From positions 3,849,001 to 3,913,000 of the forward strand of contig OX335660.1 in the NCBI GenBank assembly GCA_946894095.1: a stretch of 64,000 nucleotides of DNA. Reading direction: 5' to 3'. A program made the translations under genes and the position numbers. The DNA comes from Incurvaria masculella (taxonomy: Eukaryota; Arthropoda; Insecta; Lepidoptera; Incurvariidae). This document shows, piece by piece, positions 10,502 to 22,929 of this stretch; the stretch's first letter is position 1; every line of letters begins with the position of its first letter. Below the pieces are notes generated by a model. That model ran no database searches. It was given only the letters and a program-made list of their open reading frames with translations, and was not told the DNA's origin.

Positions 10502-13500
10502 CACGGTGGCGTGTAATTTGCGCCTAGTGGACTTTGCCGCTGACGATTTTTTTTTTGTTTTTTTCGATATTCTAATGATGCAGTTTTATTCATTTTAACA
10601 TTTTTATTACTTCTATATTAAGTATTTTGCAAATAAACAAATATTTTGGGTGAAATAACATTTTTCTTGTTTTCAATGTATGGAAATAATTATAAAATTG
10701 CTGATAACTCGTAAAGCACAAGTGATCACAAAATAATATTCTGGATAATCAATAAGGTCCCCGTACGTGATATTTTAGCTTTAACCAACAACCTCGCAAA
10801 TGCTCGTAACTTTAGGAAAAAAAATAAAAACGGTTTTGGTGTATGGGAAAAGCTCGTATATTGGCAGGTATTATTCATTTAACTAAATTTATTGATCTAA
10901 AACTACGTATAAATTAATCCTATTACTTACTAGGAAGTACTAATCCTACCCGGGGTCGTATCATGGCATAGAATGTACAATAGTCGAAGCGACAATGACA
11001 ATCGTCCGTTTTATGTAGTAGTATGTAGTAGTATAAGGATGGACCTGTTATGGCACCTTGTTCCCATAAAGTATGTTGGTATCATGACAGTAGGTAGAGT
11101 ATCAAGCTAAATTAAAACAAACATGGGAATAACAATATAAGGTTCCTTAAATTGATTTACAGTACATATTTATTTGTCACAATTTCCGGCTTAACTAGGG
11201 ATAGGCAAACAACATAATTATATAAATATAAATAAACATAAAAATATAAAAAACATAAAACGTAAAACTGGATATAATTTTAAGAGGTCACACTTGGGAC
11301 ATATCCTGTAAGGCCGGTTCGAGCCATAGAGAAAGTAACCTCTGAACAAATCTTATTGAGTTTATGATTATTAAAAAAATACTTGTTAATGATAATGTTT
11401 GATATTTTAAGGATCACCCGCAAACCTATCTGGACCAAATTCATGAAGATCGGATTCTCAGTATGTGGAATTAAGTGTTTTACTTACACTTCAGATACAA
11501 ATATTCGAGATTGAGATCAAGCCACGTTTATTTGATCGCGCCAATAGTTTTAATCTACTAGTCAAAATAATATAAATAATTTACCGATAACGAGTCATAC
11601 TCATTCTCACAACTTTAGAAATGAAACATAGGCACTACATTAATGTACTAGAAACTGTTCTCAACACTTTCGTTCCATTGGTGGTAATATTAGCATTACA
11701 ATAATGCAACATTCCTGAAATATTAGAGTTCACAGGAAAAACAAGACGGATTAAAAGTTTACTAGGAAAGAGATAAGCAAGCACAGGCGAGCATTGTCTG
11801 TGAACTGAGTAACGCCATCTATCGCGCGTCCAAGAGGTACAAAGACAAAGGCGCGAGAAAGGGATAACAGATTCTTTCAAAGCGCGCTATTTTTGTCGTA
11901 ATCTGTAATCATGGAATTCAGTGGACAATCAGTATGTACCAGCCTGTCATATCGTCCTGACGTTTTCCAACGCACTTGGTCGCGGTGTATTTTCGGTGTT
12001 CGTATTGTTGCTGCAACTATAATTGTGTCAATAATGGAAAGTTTGTGTACAAATTTGGATTTATATGTCATCCTTAAAGACAATAACAATTTAAAAAATC
12101 CAGAACTTTTGTATGATGTGATTAAATCCAAGCTTTCCGTGGACTTAACAAGTGATATTCAATCCGGTCTTCATGAGTTCTGCAGAAAATTCTGTTTTAC
12201 TCTTCACAGAAGATGGATGAATGTTGGTTCTAAATTAGACCAATTCTTCGAGAGCTATAGTGCGTGGCTAGAATCACCAATTCAGTGGCCCGATTGTGTA
12301 ACGAATGCTCTTCAGGGACAGCGCATCGATGACACGGAGCAAGTCGATATCAGCCTCGATGAACCTGAACCGTCAACTATAGCGTCTACCAGTGGAACTA
12401 ATCTTCTTACTTCTACTAATATTAAACCAAGAAAGCCTTTTACTGAAATAGGTTTAAAACAAAAGAAAAGAAGAACTGAGCAGATACGAGAAACATACGC
12501 ATCCCCAGAATTGGCATTTGCCACGTCGATGAGGCTGAAAGCTAATGGAAACCAAGAGGTCGCAGAAATACTGGAATACCTCTTAAAAAATCCCGACGAA
12601 GTGCCACGTGTCAAAGCATTTATTGAGAAGAAGGAAGAAAAACGACAGCTCAGCCCCGAAAAAGCTCTAGGAGGTATGCTATCCACAAAAATGACTAGGT
12701 GGATGTATAATTCTTGGAGGAATATTTTGAAAGAAGAAGGCTTTGACGTATTGCCTTCTTCTTATCAATTACAATCAGTCAAACAGGATTGCTATCCAAA
12801 GAAAGAAGACATAACTATAACTGATTCAGAAGCCCAGATCAAATTGCAGTCTTTACTAGATTTAACCGCAAAAAGACTGCTAAAGTTCGTTAGCACAGAG
12901 GATGATTCATCGCAATTTAGACTAGAAAGTAAGTGGGGACTGGACGGTGCCTCAAATCAGAGTAGCTACAAACAGATTTTGGACGAAAGCTACGATGATT
13001 CTTCCGTGTATATGGCAAGTTTGGTACCACTGAAGCTGTCAAGCGGTGACAAAGTCGTCTGGAACAATGAAAAACCAAATTCAAGTAAGTTTTGCAGGCC
13101 GATTTTCTTCAAATTTATAAAAGAATCGAAGGAACAAGTACAACGTGAGGTCTCCAGTATTGAAACTGAAATAAACCTTCTTGTACCCACGCAAATTGGT
13201 GAAAAACGAATAAGTCACACCTTATTCCTAACCATGGTGGATGGTAAAACTTCTTCAATTCTAACTGAGACTTCAACACAGAGATGTGACATATGTCATG
13301 CCACACCAAAAGAAATGTGTACCATAAACGTGTTAGAAAATAAAAATACTAACACTGAAATGTATAAGTACGGCTTATCTACTCTACACGCTTGGATTCG
13401 TATGATGGAATGCATCCTACATATTGCACATAAATTAGATTTAAAAAAGTATTATGCCACTACGGACGAAGAAAAACGCAAGATACAACAAAGGAAAACA

Positions 13501-15165
13501 CAAATAACTGACGACTACAGACGTACCACTGGACTTTTGATAGATGTCGTTAAACAGGGGCAAGGAAACTCCAATGACGGGAACAGTGCCAGGTGATTTT
13601 TTGGGGACCCGCATACCACAGCCACCATTACGGGAATAAATGAAAACCTTATTAAAAGATTTGCAGTAATTCTAGAAGCCATATCTTCAGGGCAGGCCAT
13701 CAATATCGAGGAATTTAAAACATATTGCAAAGATACTTATAAATTGTACTTGAATCTGTACAGTTGGTACTATATGCCACCGAGCGTGCATAAAATACTT
13801 GCACATGGAGGGGACATCATTCAATCGTTCGGACTGATACCAATTGGAATTCTATCAGAAGAGGCATCAGAAGCTCGAAATAAAGATTTCAGGGAGTATC
13901 GCCGGAATCACACTCGAAAGTTTTCAAGAGCAGCCACGAACGAAGATACACTTAATAGACTTTTATTAACTTCAGATCCTTGGTTATCAACAATACGACC
14001 TAAATTTGAAAAAATCAAGAAACCCCATTCCGAAGAAGTAAAAACCTTATTAATCGTTAATGAAGAAAAAGAAAACATTGAGTTTGTTGATGTCAATCAA
14101 TTATAATTTCTCAAGTTTATACAATGTACAAATTATAGTAATGATCTTGTTTTGACTAGTGGATTAGGGCTTTTGGCGAAACCACATTAAAAAAAACGCG
14201 CCTTGTACTCAACCTCTTGGGTGGTGTGGAATAGAGTATTTGAAGGGTTAGTAAAAAAATATTCCACGTACTGAGAATCTAGTATTTGTGAATTTGGTCC
14301 AGCCAAGTTTGCGGGCAACTCAGGTATATCCTTAAACAATTCATACATTATAAATATTTGTTAAGTAATTTCTCCATATTATTAAACCCAATCCGAATTG
14401 TTTGTATGTTACTGTCTTTATAGATATAGGATATATTCTAAGTGTGACCTTTTAAGGTTGTATACAGTTTCAGGTTTTCATTTATATCATGTTGCAAGTC
14501 AATGTACGCCTGAAGTTGTGAGAAATATTGTTAATCCCATTCTTATTTGTTTTTATGTAACTTGTCATAGATGGCCGTCATGATATTAGCCTAATGTACC
14601 TTATAAGAACTGGGTTCCATGCCAGGACATATTTTATGGCTACATGAATGGAAAACGGACAATTTTCTTTGTCGCTTCGACCATTGTACATTCTATGCGA
14701 TGATACGACCCCGGGTACGATTAAACCTACTTCCTAGTAAGTAATAGGATTATTTTATACGTAGTTTTAGATGATTAAATTTAGTTAAATGAATAATACC
14801 TGCCAATATACGAGCTTTTCCCATACACGAAAACAGTTTTTATTTTTTTTCCTAAAGTTACGAGCATTTGCGAGGTTGTTGGTTGAAGCTAAAATATCAC
14901 GTACGGGGACCTTATTAATTATCCAGAATATTATTTTGTGATCACTTTTGCTTTACGACTTATCAGCAATTTTATAATTATTTCCATACATTGAAAACAA
15001 GAAACATTTTATATCACCCACAATAATTGTTTATTTGCAAAATACTTAATATAGAAGGAATAAAAATGTTAAAATGAATAAAACTGCATCATTAGAATAT
15101 TGAAAAACACAAAAAAAAAATCGTCAGCGGCAAAGTCCACTAGGCGCAAATTACACGCCACCGTG
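10502..15165 (+). mobile_element. Transib DNA transposon, copy 1 (4664 bp)
   Basis: Both ends carry the inverted repeat cacggtggcgtgtaatttgc, with the 5-bp target duplication CGACG at 10497-10501 and 15166-15170. The copy at 27253-31916 has exactly the same length. The outer roughly 510 bp of the two ends are near-identical inverted repeats, and weaker similarity continues inward. The first seven bases, CACGGTG, match the heptamer type shared by Transib ends and V(D)J recombination signals. Non-coding flanks are about 1.4 kb (left) and 1.06 kb (right). No second gene, such as a RAG2-like kelch protein, is visible. Confidence 0.93.
11911..14106 (+). pseudogene. Transib (RAG1-like) transposase, copy 1, one nonsense codon
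   Basis: The frame is homologous along its length to the 731-aa frame of copy 2. It differs at residue 45 (L for W), residue 138 (R for H), residue 507 (H for Y), and by a TGA stop at 13594-13596 where copy 2 has AGA (residue 562). The RAG1-like landmarks are WGLDGAS with D345, TMVDGK with D444, a CDIC zinc pair, HKILAH, and EARNK with E654. The stop falls between the second and third acidic residues, so the product would lack E654 and the HKxLAH zinc site. This copy should be catalytically dead but can still be moved if a working transposase is present. Confidence 0.92.
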
Positions 15166-15670
15166 CGACGGCGGCCCATCGGCGAGTCGTGTCTCGGGCG
15201 AACGGATGACATAACTGGGGCCCACTTGGTGAGCCCCGCAGGAACCGCTGAAGTCAATTTCGAAACACTTAGACGGGCGCTCACGATAAAATGAGGCGTG
15301 GGCGCCGTAAAATGGTTACAGGGTGCTTGAGGAGCTAAAATAAAGCCAGGTCAATAGCGGCCAAGGAGGAAATGAGTTTAATTAAATGAACAGGGCTGTG
15401 AGCAATCGCTAAAAGGTATTAAATTGAAGTTGGGTTACCGGTAGGTGGACCGCGGTTTGTAGAGGTGCGCTCTTTGCGAAGGCTGCTGGTAAAGTGGGCG
15501 ACCCAAAATGGTCGCCGCACTACGAAATTATCATTTTCGTTTCTCTTTTTTTCTGAGGGTAAGGAAGATTTTAATTAGGTAAAACCACGGAGGGAGCAAG
15601 GCGATTGGATTAGCCTTGGCCAAGGAGCTATGAACACTGTAGTGGCTTACCAAAAATCCACTACGTGACA
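15166..15670 (-). repeat. 5' LTR of the gypsy element, second piece
   Basis: This continues the LTR after the Transib insertion and ends in ctacgtgaca, followed by the GTTG target duplication. The last bases show that the complete U3 start is TGTCACGTAG, which is truncated in the other LTR. Confidence 0.93.
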
Positions 15671-15674
15671 GTTG

Positions 15675-16247
15675 CTTGCAGTGGTGGATCCAGATTACAA
15701 ATTTATTTTGATCGATGTTGGCAGCTATGGAAAAGATAGTGACAGTACGGTTTTTCAAAGGACTTCATTCTATCAAAAAATTGTTAACAATCAGCTGAAC
15801 ATTCCCGGGTCAAAGCCGTTACCAGGTCGAGAAAAGCCAGTGCCTCACGTTTTTATTGGAGACGGCGGTTTCAAATTAGAAACATTTTTGATGAGACCTT
15901 TTCCAACTAATGTAACCATACAGGATTTAAGAAAAAAGACATATAATAAGAGACTGAGTAGTGCAAGACGCATAGTAGAGAGCACATTTGGCATTTTGGC
16001 TCAAAAATGGCGGGTATTTTTTAAGCCATTGGAACTCAATGTAGACACTGTCGTTGATGTTGTAAAAGCAGCGTGTTGTTTACACAATTACCTTAGAGTA
16101 AAAGGAGATTGTCACATCTATGATGATGAGCCAGACAATGATCAACGCAGTGCCGCCTTTCAACATTTTCAGCAAACAAATATGAACAGAACCAACTGTG
16201 CAGCGTATGCAATTCGGGACGAATATATCGCTTATTTTAATCAATAG
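15675..16247 (+). pseudogene. HARBI1-type transposase, exon 2, second half
   Basis: The exon resumes directly after the gypsy target duplication with LAVVDPDYKFILIDVGSYGKDSDSTVF, containing the second catalytic Asp. It continues to SARRIVESTFGILAQKWRVF, containing the catalytic Glu. It ends at a TAG at 16245-16247. This half keeps its full frame. Function is lost through the interruption and the upstream A-run shift. Confidence 0.88.
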
Positions 16248-16330
16248 GTAGGGTAAGAAATACCAATTGTCAATATTAGACTGATATCCAAATGATTGAA
16301 ATAAAATTACTATTACAATGTGATACTTAC

Positions 16331-16478
16331 TGTCTCCAAATCCCATTTCTGTGGCAATTTCAAGCCAAGCTTCGGATTTTTTGTCGCGGTTTTTATAGTC
16401 TACATCACTTAAATCGTATAATAAACTCCTTTCCCTAACCAATTCAATTAACTTTTCTGTGTTTGCTACCTCAGACAT
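16331..16478 (-). CDS. MADF domain, exon 1 of the Harbinger 1 accessory gene
   Basis: A minus-strand ATG starts MSEVANTEKLIELVRERSLL, continuing with KSEAWLEIATEMGFGD, the N-terminal half of a MADF domain. A consensus donor (A|GTAAGTAT) follows at 16330. The phase fits exon 2 at 688, where translation continues with the second half of the same domain. The exon sits 84 bases beyond the transposase stop, so the whole transposase exon lies inside this gene's intron. The second Harbinger element has a donor in the same relative place, 87 bases after its transposase stop. Confidence 0.68.
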
Positions 16479-16479
16479 C

Positions 16480-17069
16480 GCGGCTTTCAGGCGTTCCCTG
16501 TCTCGGCGGGCAAAGAACTCTTAGAACGCGACGTTCCGCTTTGACCACCGCGGTCTGACTGCCCGCTGTGTGCGTTGTTGTTATAGACTCGGTACATTCT
16601 AATGAACGCCGAACGCAGAACTCGGAACTCTGAACTCCTGACCGCTCTCTGTGTGCGCGGGCTCTTAGCCTATCCCGCACTAACCTCTATTAATACTAGT
16701 ACACTGGACAGGCTATCGACGACTCGATAATGAAGCAATTTGATATTCGCCATTTTGGCGCTGATGGCAGTGAAAGTACTCGGAACTATTTTTCTTTTTG
16801 GCGCCAAACATTACGCTGCGTTCATAAAGTGATGAATGCGCTGAGATTGAGTTATGTTTGAACACTACTTTCAGCGGTCTGAGCCCTTTAAGCACTTTAT
16901 GAACGCGCCCATAATATGTTTTGGCGCCAAACGACTGGACTTCGATTGAAACAAGTACAGACTAACTACTTGTATGTTGAGTCGAACATTTTCTTAGAAC
17001 TTTTCTGTGATTTTGTGTGGTGCTGTGACTTTGTCTGTTTACCTACTTTTTTGACTTGGGATTTGCAAA
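16480..17069. other. Probable Harbinger right end and spacer
   Basis: No gene is seen. A short inverted repeat, gcgttcataaagtg near 16819 and cactttatgaacgc near 16892, may be part of the Harbinger terminus, which would place the element's end near 16908. The other terminus is outside the window, so this cannot be confirmed here. The sequence ttggcgccaaac occurs at about 16798 and 16922. Confidence 0.35.
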
Positions 17070-18144
17070 ATGCCATTCGAGTACACTCCCCGTGATTACG
17101 CTAATATGCATTTTATTTATGGATTGTGTAATGGAAATGCCCGGCAATCTGCGCGAGAATATCGTGCCCGATACCCAAATCAGGATCGTTACCCGGATTA
17201 CCGCGTTTTTATCCGTGTTCATAATTCTTACCTTGAAGGTCGAATCCCTGGTGTTAATCAATTTCCAGAGGGAAGACCTAGCTAGAGCTGTAGACGAAGA
17301 TCGGGTGCTCGATTTGGCATTAGATGATCCTGGTACAAGCGTTCGTCGAATTTCGAGACGCCTCGGTATCCCGAAAACCACAGTGCATCGCATCTTGAGA
17401 CGTAACAACCTTCACCCGTACCACGTGCAACGCGTTCAAGCTCTATTACCTGCCGACTATCCACGCAGAGTAAACTTTTGTAGAGAAATGCTGCATCGAA
17501 TACGAGACGACCCACTTTTTTTTAATTCCATTTTATGGAGCGATGAGTCTTCTTTTAAAAGGATTGGCGTATTCAACATACATAACCTTCATCAGTGGGC
17601 AGTAGTTAATCCACACGTCATAAGGGATGATCGATTCCAGTACAAATTTGGAGTTAATTTATGGGCTGGCATATTAAACAGCACAGTAATTGGACCGTTC
17701 GAACTTCCAGCACGGCTCACTGGCGCACGCTATCTTCATTTCCTTCGAAATGATTTAGTTGGACTTCTACAAGATGTTCCCCAAGATATCCAAGATAGAA
17801 TGTGGCTGCAGCATGACGGAGCTTCCGCTCATAATTCGCGCATTGTAAGAGAATATCTTAATCAGACATACCCCAATCGATGGATTGGGAGGGGAGGAAC
17901 TTTACACTGGCCACCGCGCTCACCGGATCTGAACCCATTAGATTATTTCCTGTGGGGATATTTTAAAGAAGCAGTGTATGAAAAGGAAAATTTGAATGAG
18001 CTAGAGTTACGACAAAAATTACAAGCAACAGCTGGTATCGTAAAAAATAACCATCGTGCGCTGAGAAGATTGAGAATAAATTTTATTAGAAGATGTCGGT
18101 TGTGCATTCGGGTTGGTGGGAGAAATTTTGAGCACTTGTTGTAG
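17070..18144 (+). pseudogene. Tc1/mariner-like (DUF4817-type) transposase with one-base frameshift
   Basis: The N-terminus, YTPRDYANMHFIYGLCNGNA, is the DUF4817 helix-turn-helix region. A second HTH follows (TSVRRISRRLGIPKTTVHRI). The DDE_3 catalytic domain has WSDESS, QHDGASAHNS and RSPDLNPLDYF, with 36 residues between the last two Asp. Near 17283 an extra T appears to shift the frame: before it the text reads EGRPS then stop, after it RAVDEDRVLDLALDDPG. Corrected for that base the product would be about 358 aa, normal for these arthropod elements. I did not find convincing terminal repeats. Confidence 0.8.
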
Positions 18145-19246
18145 TCGATGAATAAATGGATTAGAGAACAGGCATTTTTGTTTTTATTCATAATAAAATC
18201 CATTTGAAATTTTGAACTAACAAAATCTATTTAATTTTAATTGCAGGCAAAATAATGGTCGATTGTCATGTAAAAATTTGTTTTTACACAAATACCAGTA
18301 TTTTAAATATTTTCAGAACTATCATCAAGCATACAATAAGTGTCTGATAAACAATATTAATATTTCTTAGAATATTGTGCAGTCAGATATTTCGAAAATT
18401 ACCACTCATTTCGGTTCTTCACTTGAAAAAAATACTTTTTTAAATGAAAGTAAAATGGTATTATACTTTTTTAGAAGCGCAATAAAGTGTACAAGTTTTT
18501 GATATTATGGGCAAACTTTTGGTAGTACATTTTTTTTGCACCAGGAATGTTGGAATTAGCGTTGAATTTGTTGAAATTTGAAACTTTTTACGAAAAACAT
18601 ATTTAAAATTTAAAATAATGTATTAGATAGATGCAAATGTATTTTTATTAAAAAGGTAAGATATTCGGCAACAATAAATTTAAATAAAAATTAGAAAAAG
18701 TTATGAACTTTTTTTTAACATATTTTTTTTATTTTACATTCTGAAAATTTAAAAATAATCAGAAATAAATTAATTACTTTTAAACTAGGAATGACTTAGA
18801 ATCTAAAGTAGGTGTTTCTGATAGGCACTGACCTCTTCTATCCCCACTATTCGTTTGATCCACTACTTACGGGACACCCACAAGATTTTTAACCCTTTCC
18901 CCGCCAGTGCCTCTACATAGGCAGTCATTCGCCCACGCCAGGCCTTTTCTAAACTACCATAAAATCGACTACTAAAATAAAACTTATTGAAATGTAATCA
19001 CTGTGTTTTATTTCTCACACCCACCTAAAAAAATCTTGCAAAAAAAAAGATTTTTTAATTAAATTCAAATTTGCGCGCGCAATTTTATCTTGTTGGTGGT
19101 GTAGGGAAATTACGACAATTGCTTTTATCGATGTTTTCAAGGGCAAATGGTATCTGCTAAAACAAAACATCGCGAAAAAGAATTCAACTTTGGTCAGTCA
19201 AAGAAGATTGTTTTTTGATATTTTTTCCCTTTCGGAAAGGCAAGGA
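18145..19246. other. AT-rich spacer, no gene
   Basis: Long A and T runs, no supported frame and no RNA gene recognised. A copy of a dispersed motif (ctgataggcactgacc and following) is at about 18815. Confidence 0.6.
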
Positions 19247-20355
19247 CTCTCGCTATACAGCCTAAAGATTAGATTAGAGGTTACTCCTAATCCTCACGTT
19301 GGCTTGTGATTCACTTTCACCTGCCATCCGCCATGGATCTTTTTTCCTGAATATAGGCACATGTGCAGTCACATAAAAAAATTGGTAAGATTTTTTTTTA
19401 CATTAAAAAATGTTTTATTAATCAAAAAACAAAGCTATAAAAAACAGAAAATAATTTTGTATGCAACAAGATGCATATATTGTTTGTTTTTGAAGGGGGG
19501 GGGGGGGGGGTAATCTTGGAAACCGATCAAAAAATATTTTGACATTGAAATGATTCACTCTATAATATAGAATACTCACCATCACGCTAAATTATATAAC
19601 GGGTATGCATTAACGTCAAATAAAACAAAAAGTCAGTTTTTTTATTAAGAATGCAAGCTGTTCCATGGAATCCATGTAAAACTGTAAGTCCCCTACTAGA
19701 TGGTAGGGTTATGCCCGCCAGGGTTGGTACCATCGCATTGGATAAAAATATGGTCAAAACTGCAATTTACGTGTTTTAAATCCAGTAAAATGTAGCCATG
19801 CTCATAAAGGGAAGGAAATGTATCGTTAATTTAGGGTTTTCTGATAAGCATCGATCTACTAGTTACGGGACACCTGCATATTAGTTTATTTTATTAATTT
19901 AAGTAAATTTGCATTGTGTAGATTTATCATATCGTGAAATAAAAACAAATTTATCTGGTTCACAATGTTTGTATTATGCAGATTCATATAAGTTATTTTA
20001 CTCTTGATTGGTGCAGCGCGTGCCCGGCTGACGCCGACTCAAATAATAACAAAAATCGTACTTAACTACAAAAATGGCAATTATTTTTTACTTTTTAGTG
20101 TTTTTTCTTTGAAGTCGGTTATTTTTTTGTTATTTTTTTTTATTTGTTTATTTTTAGTGAATCTGAGGTACACTTACTAATTTGTGCACGTCCTTTCCAA
20201 AAAAAAATAATCACCGAAATCGGTTTGCGTTATATTGAGTTATTCGTCCATTTGTCGCGCAAATCTTAATACAAATTTAAGACTTATATGATTTTCTCAT
20301 GGATATCATTGTCAGAACTTAACCAAATTAAAATGGGACCACTTGGGAAGCACTA

Positions 20356-21296
20356 CACGGTGCAGTTGCTCTAAAGGCATGAGTGCTGCAGCCTTCTAAC
20401 GAAGTTGAGTATATTATTTTACTTAAGAATACCCATAGATCTTATTGAGTTATTACCTCCAATTACGTGAAGGTTAGAGAAGGCGATTGACCTAAATATG
20501 TGTACCTACATATCGACGGCCACATAGCAGCTGATGTTATCGTTAATAATAATTTCATACACTTAATTTTGTATTTATCTTAAATGACCCAAATGTTGTT
20601 ATTATTAAAAAAATGTCTATAAAAATAAGAGTAACTCTGCTTAATACACAACTATCTGTCTATATAATATAAGAAAACTGACTTGAACTCAAGCCCTCGA
20701 GCCTGTCTGTCACAGTGAAGTGTGAACAACATCAGACGTGATACGCATTGGGACTGAGCAAGCTAGCTAGGGGTTTTAATGGTATTGTCAGGTACCCAAA
20801 TGTACCTGAGCTAAACACAGTCCGACCCACGTGAGTCCTTACCATTTCCAGTTAGCTAGGTACAGACTACATATCGCACAATAGGTACTGATAGAATGCT
20901 CAATCAACCGACTTGTCGCAACCATAAGTAGGTAAAATAGTTATTAGTAATATTCAACAGGGATAAATCATCAGTATTTACTGTGTTACTTGTTTTCTGG
21001 TTTTCTTTAATTGATTGTTTTTATTTAGTTTTAAAAAATATTTTTTTTTCTTTTCCCAATTTTTTTTTTTTTTTATTCTAATTCTATTCAATTTTCTATT
21101 ATATATTCTTTTCTATTCTAATTAATTATATTCTATATTCTATTCTAATTATTCTTTAAATCGATTTATTTATAATTTAATTTTTTTTTTCTCTCTTTTT
21201 CAATAACAGTATTTAAAAATAATTTATTAAGCAATTGTCTTGCAACTACCTACCTTTGTGGGATTCTTCTAACACTTTCTTCTTCTTTTTCCTTTC
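20356..21296 (+). other. LINE 5' untranslated region
   Basis: About 940 bp before the ORF1 start. AT-rich with long T-runs in the second half. No frame supported. An internal Pol II promoter would be expected here, but I cannot point to one. Confidence 0.6.
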
Positions 21297-22912
21297 ATGA
21301 ACACTCGGAGCAAAACTCGTTCCGCCATGGCCACCAAACATGATGACCAACTGATGACCCTGCTGCAGCAGGTAAAAGAGCTGCAGCAACTAAACAGCCA
21401 GCTACTAGACGAGCAAGCGGAGAACTCAGAGGCGTTCGACGGTCTATGGTCGAGCAATGCTGAACTTAAGAGGATGCTCGCCAAGAAGACTCATCAAATT
21501 GAGGAGCTCCAGGCTTCGGAGCAACAATTGTTGGACACAATACACGAGTTTGAGAAAGATCACGCCGAGTATGAGAAGGTGCTCGATGCCAACAATGCCC
21601 TGCAGAGGGAGATGTTGGAACTTCAACTGAACAGGGAGACCAGCGGCACCTTCTCCCACGACGGCGACACGGATGAGCTGCAGAATTTGAGGGAACAGCT
21701 GACTGCCAAGGCAAAAATGAACACTGCTCTGCGAAGAGAGATCGCCGAAAAGAATGTGACCATTCGCGAGCAATCCATTATACTCCTGCAGCAGGCGGCA
21801 AGTAGCAGTAGCGCACACACTACACCACAGAAGCCTGCGGCATCCCCGTACACCACATCTTGCTCACACTCTCCAAGTCCTCCTATAAATGGCATCATCG
21901 ACCTTTGCTCCCCTAGCCAAGAGTGTCAGCCCCGTCCGGAGTCGACAGCGCAGCCCGCGACACCTCTCACGTCTCCATCCAGCTCTTCGTCTGCGTCTGC
22001 GGCCACAATGGCTCCGAAAAAGAAGAAAAATAAAAAGAAGGCAGCAAAGACCAAGTCTTCTGAGGGAGAAAAAAGGGCGCGGGCCGACTTACAGAAGGTT
22101 ACCTCCGGGGCTCCCAAATGTAACCAAAATAAATGTAGAAAAAATAATAGCAATAGTAACAATAGACTAACTCAAGAGGATGAGAACAAAATCATGAGGC
22201 CTAACACGACTGTGCCAAGTCACATGCCCATTCAGGCTACAGTTAAGTCGACAAGCTTGCCAGTAGGTATGCCCGTTAGACAAGTACTCATTCTGTGTGA
22301 CGAGCATGGCACTAACATGGCTCAGCGGTATAGTGAGTCGTGTAAGTCGTCGGACTTCATCTCCGCTCTCTGCAAGCCTGCGGCACCTATCACCGAGATA
22401 ATTAAGGACTTTCCCCGCAAGGTCAATGGGATGCGGGAAAATGACATTGTTATTTTGTTAGTGGGCAATGCAGGTTCAAATGCTGATGTGAACATATTTA
22501 CGAAATGTGTAAATTATGTAGTAGATATGTGTGGACGCAAAAAAAATAAATTATTTATTAGTTCCCTGTTGTATGTGCCACATTTCACAAATAATTCGCA
22601 CAACACTAATGCTACTGCCTATAGAACTAATACAAATATATATATACACTTACAAACAGTGTACCAAATACTACCTTCTTAGATTTAAATTCACTATTGA
22701 GACCATGTTATAACAAACATGGAGCTCTTAATAACTTGGGACTAAGAGCCCTTGCACACCAAATTCAAAACTGTAATTATGTTATGAAAACATCCAATTT
22801 AGCATTCATTCCATTGGATGCAAATGCAAACGAAAATGTGCAATCTGATATACATGAAAATAATGGTTCTTTTTTATATTCAAATCCTCTAAATGTGTCC
22901 AACCGAAAGTAA
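21297..22912 (+). pseudogene. LINE ORF1: coiled coil plus SGNH-hydrolase-like domain, frameshifted
   Basis: The first frame (461 aa, ending at 22682) begins with a Leu/Gln/Glu-rich coiled coil (about residues 15-170). A Ser/Pro-rich linker and a strongly basic Lys-rich stretch follow (about 240-260). A domain starting VLILCDEHGTNMAQ, with DIVILLVGNAGSNAD, then resembles the esterase (SGNH) fold found in ORF1 proteins of CR1-type LINEs. The frame shifts within a TA microsatellite (22635-22647). The C-terminus continues in another frame with LLRPCYNKHGALNNLGLRALA, including the His expected near the end of that fold, to 22912. An indel in the microsatellite is the simplest explanation. Confidence 0.75.
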
Positions 22913-22929
22913 ACAAAAAAAATAATACA

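Larger units (their letters stand above)
1002..15670 (-). mobile_element. Ty3/gypsy LTR retrotransposon inserted in a Harbinger transposase exon
   Basis: The element is flanked by GTTG at 998-1001 and 15671-15674. Its outer ends read TGTGACG and CGTGACA. Removing it restores the Harbinger frame (SIV, then LLAVVD). On the minus strand the order is 5' LTR (15670 to 9985, itself interrupted by Transib), leader, Gag-protease, RT-RNase H-integrase, a long 3' non-coding region, polypurine tract and 3' LTR (2010 to 1002). There is no envelope-like frame. The two LTRs differ by only about three substitutions that I can see (near 1555, 1581 and 1710 against the right copy) plus an 8-bp deletion in the left copy. 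The insertion is therefore young, although the coding region carries one frameshift and one in-frame stop. Confidence 0.93.

Noticed and set aside
11635..11880. Minus-strand frame of 81 aa inside Transib as a possible second gene (RAG2-like)
   Set aside because: Too short, no kelch-type repeats, no similarity that I can see. Its presence in both copies follows from their near identity.
19494..19511. Poly-G run as a structural signal
   Set aside because: The matching position in the right arm has a shorter C-run broken by T. This is ordinary homopolymer variation.
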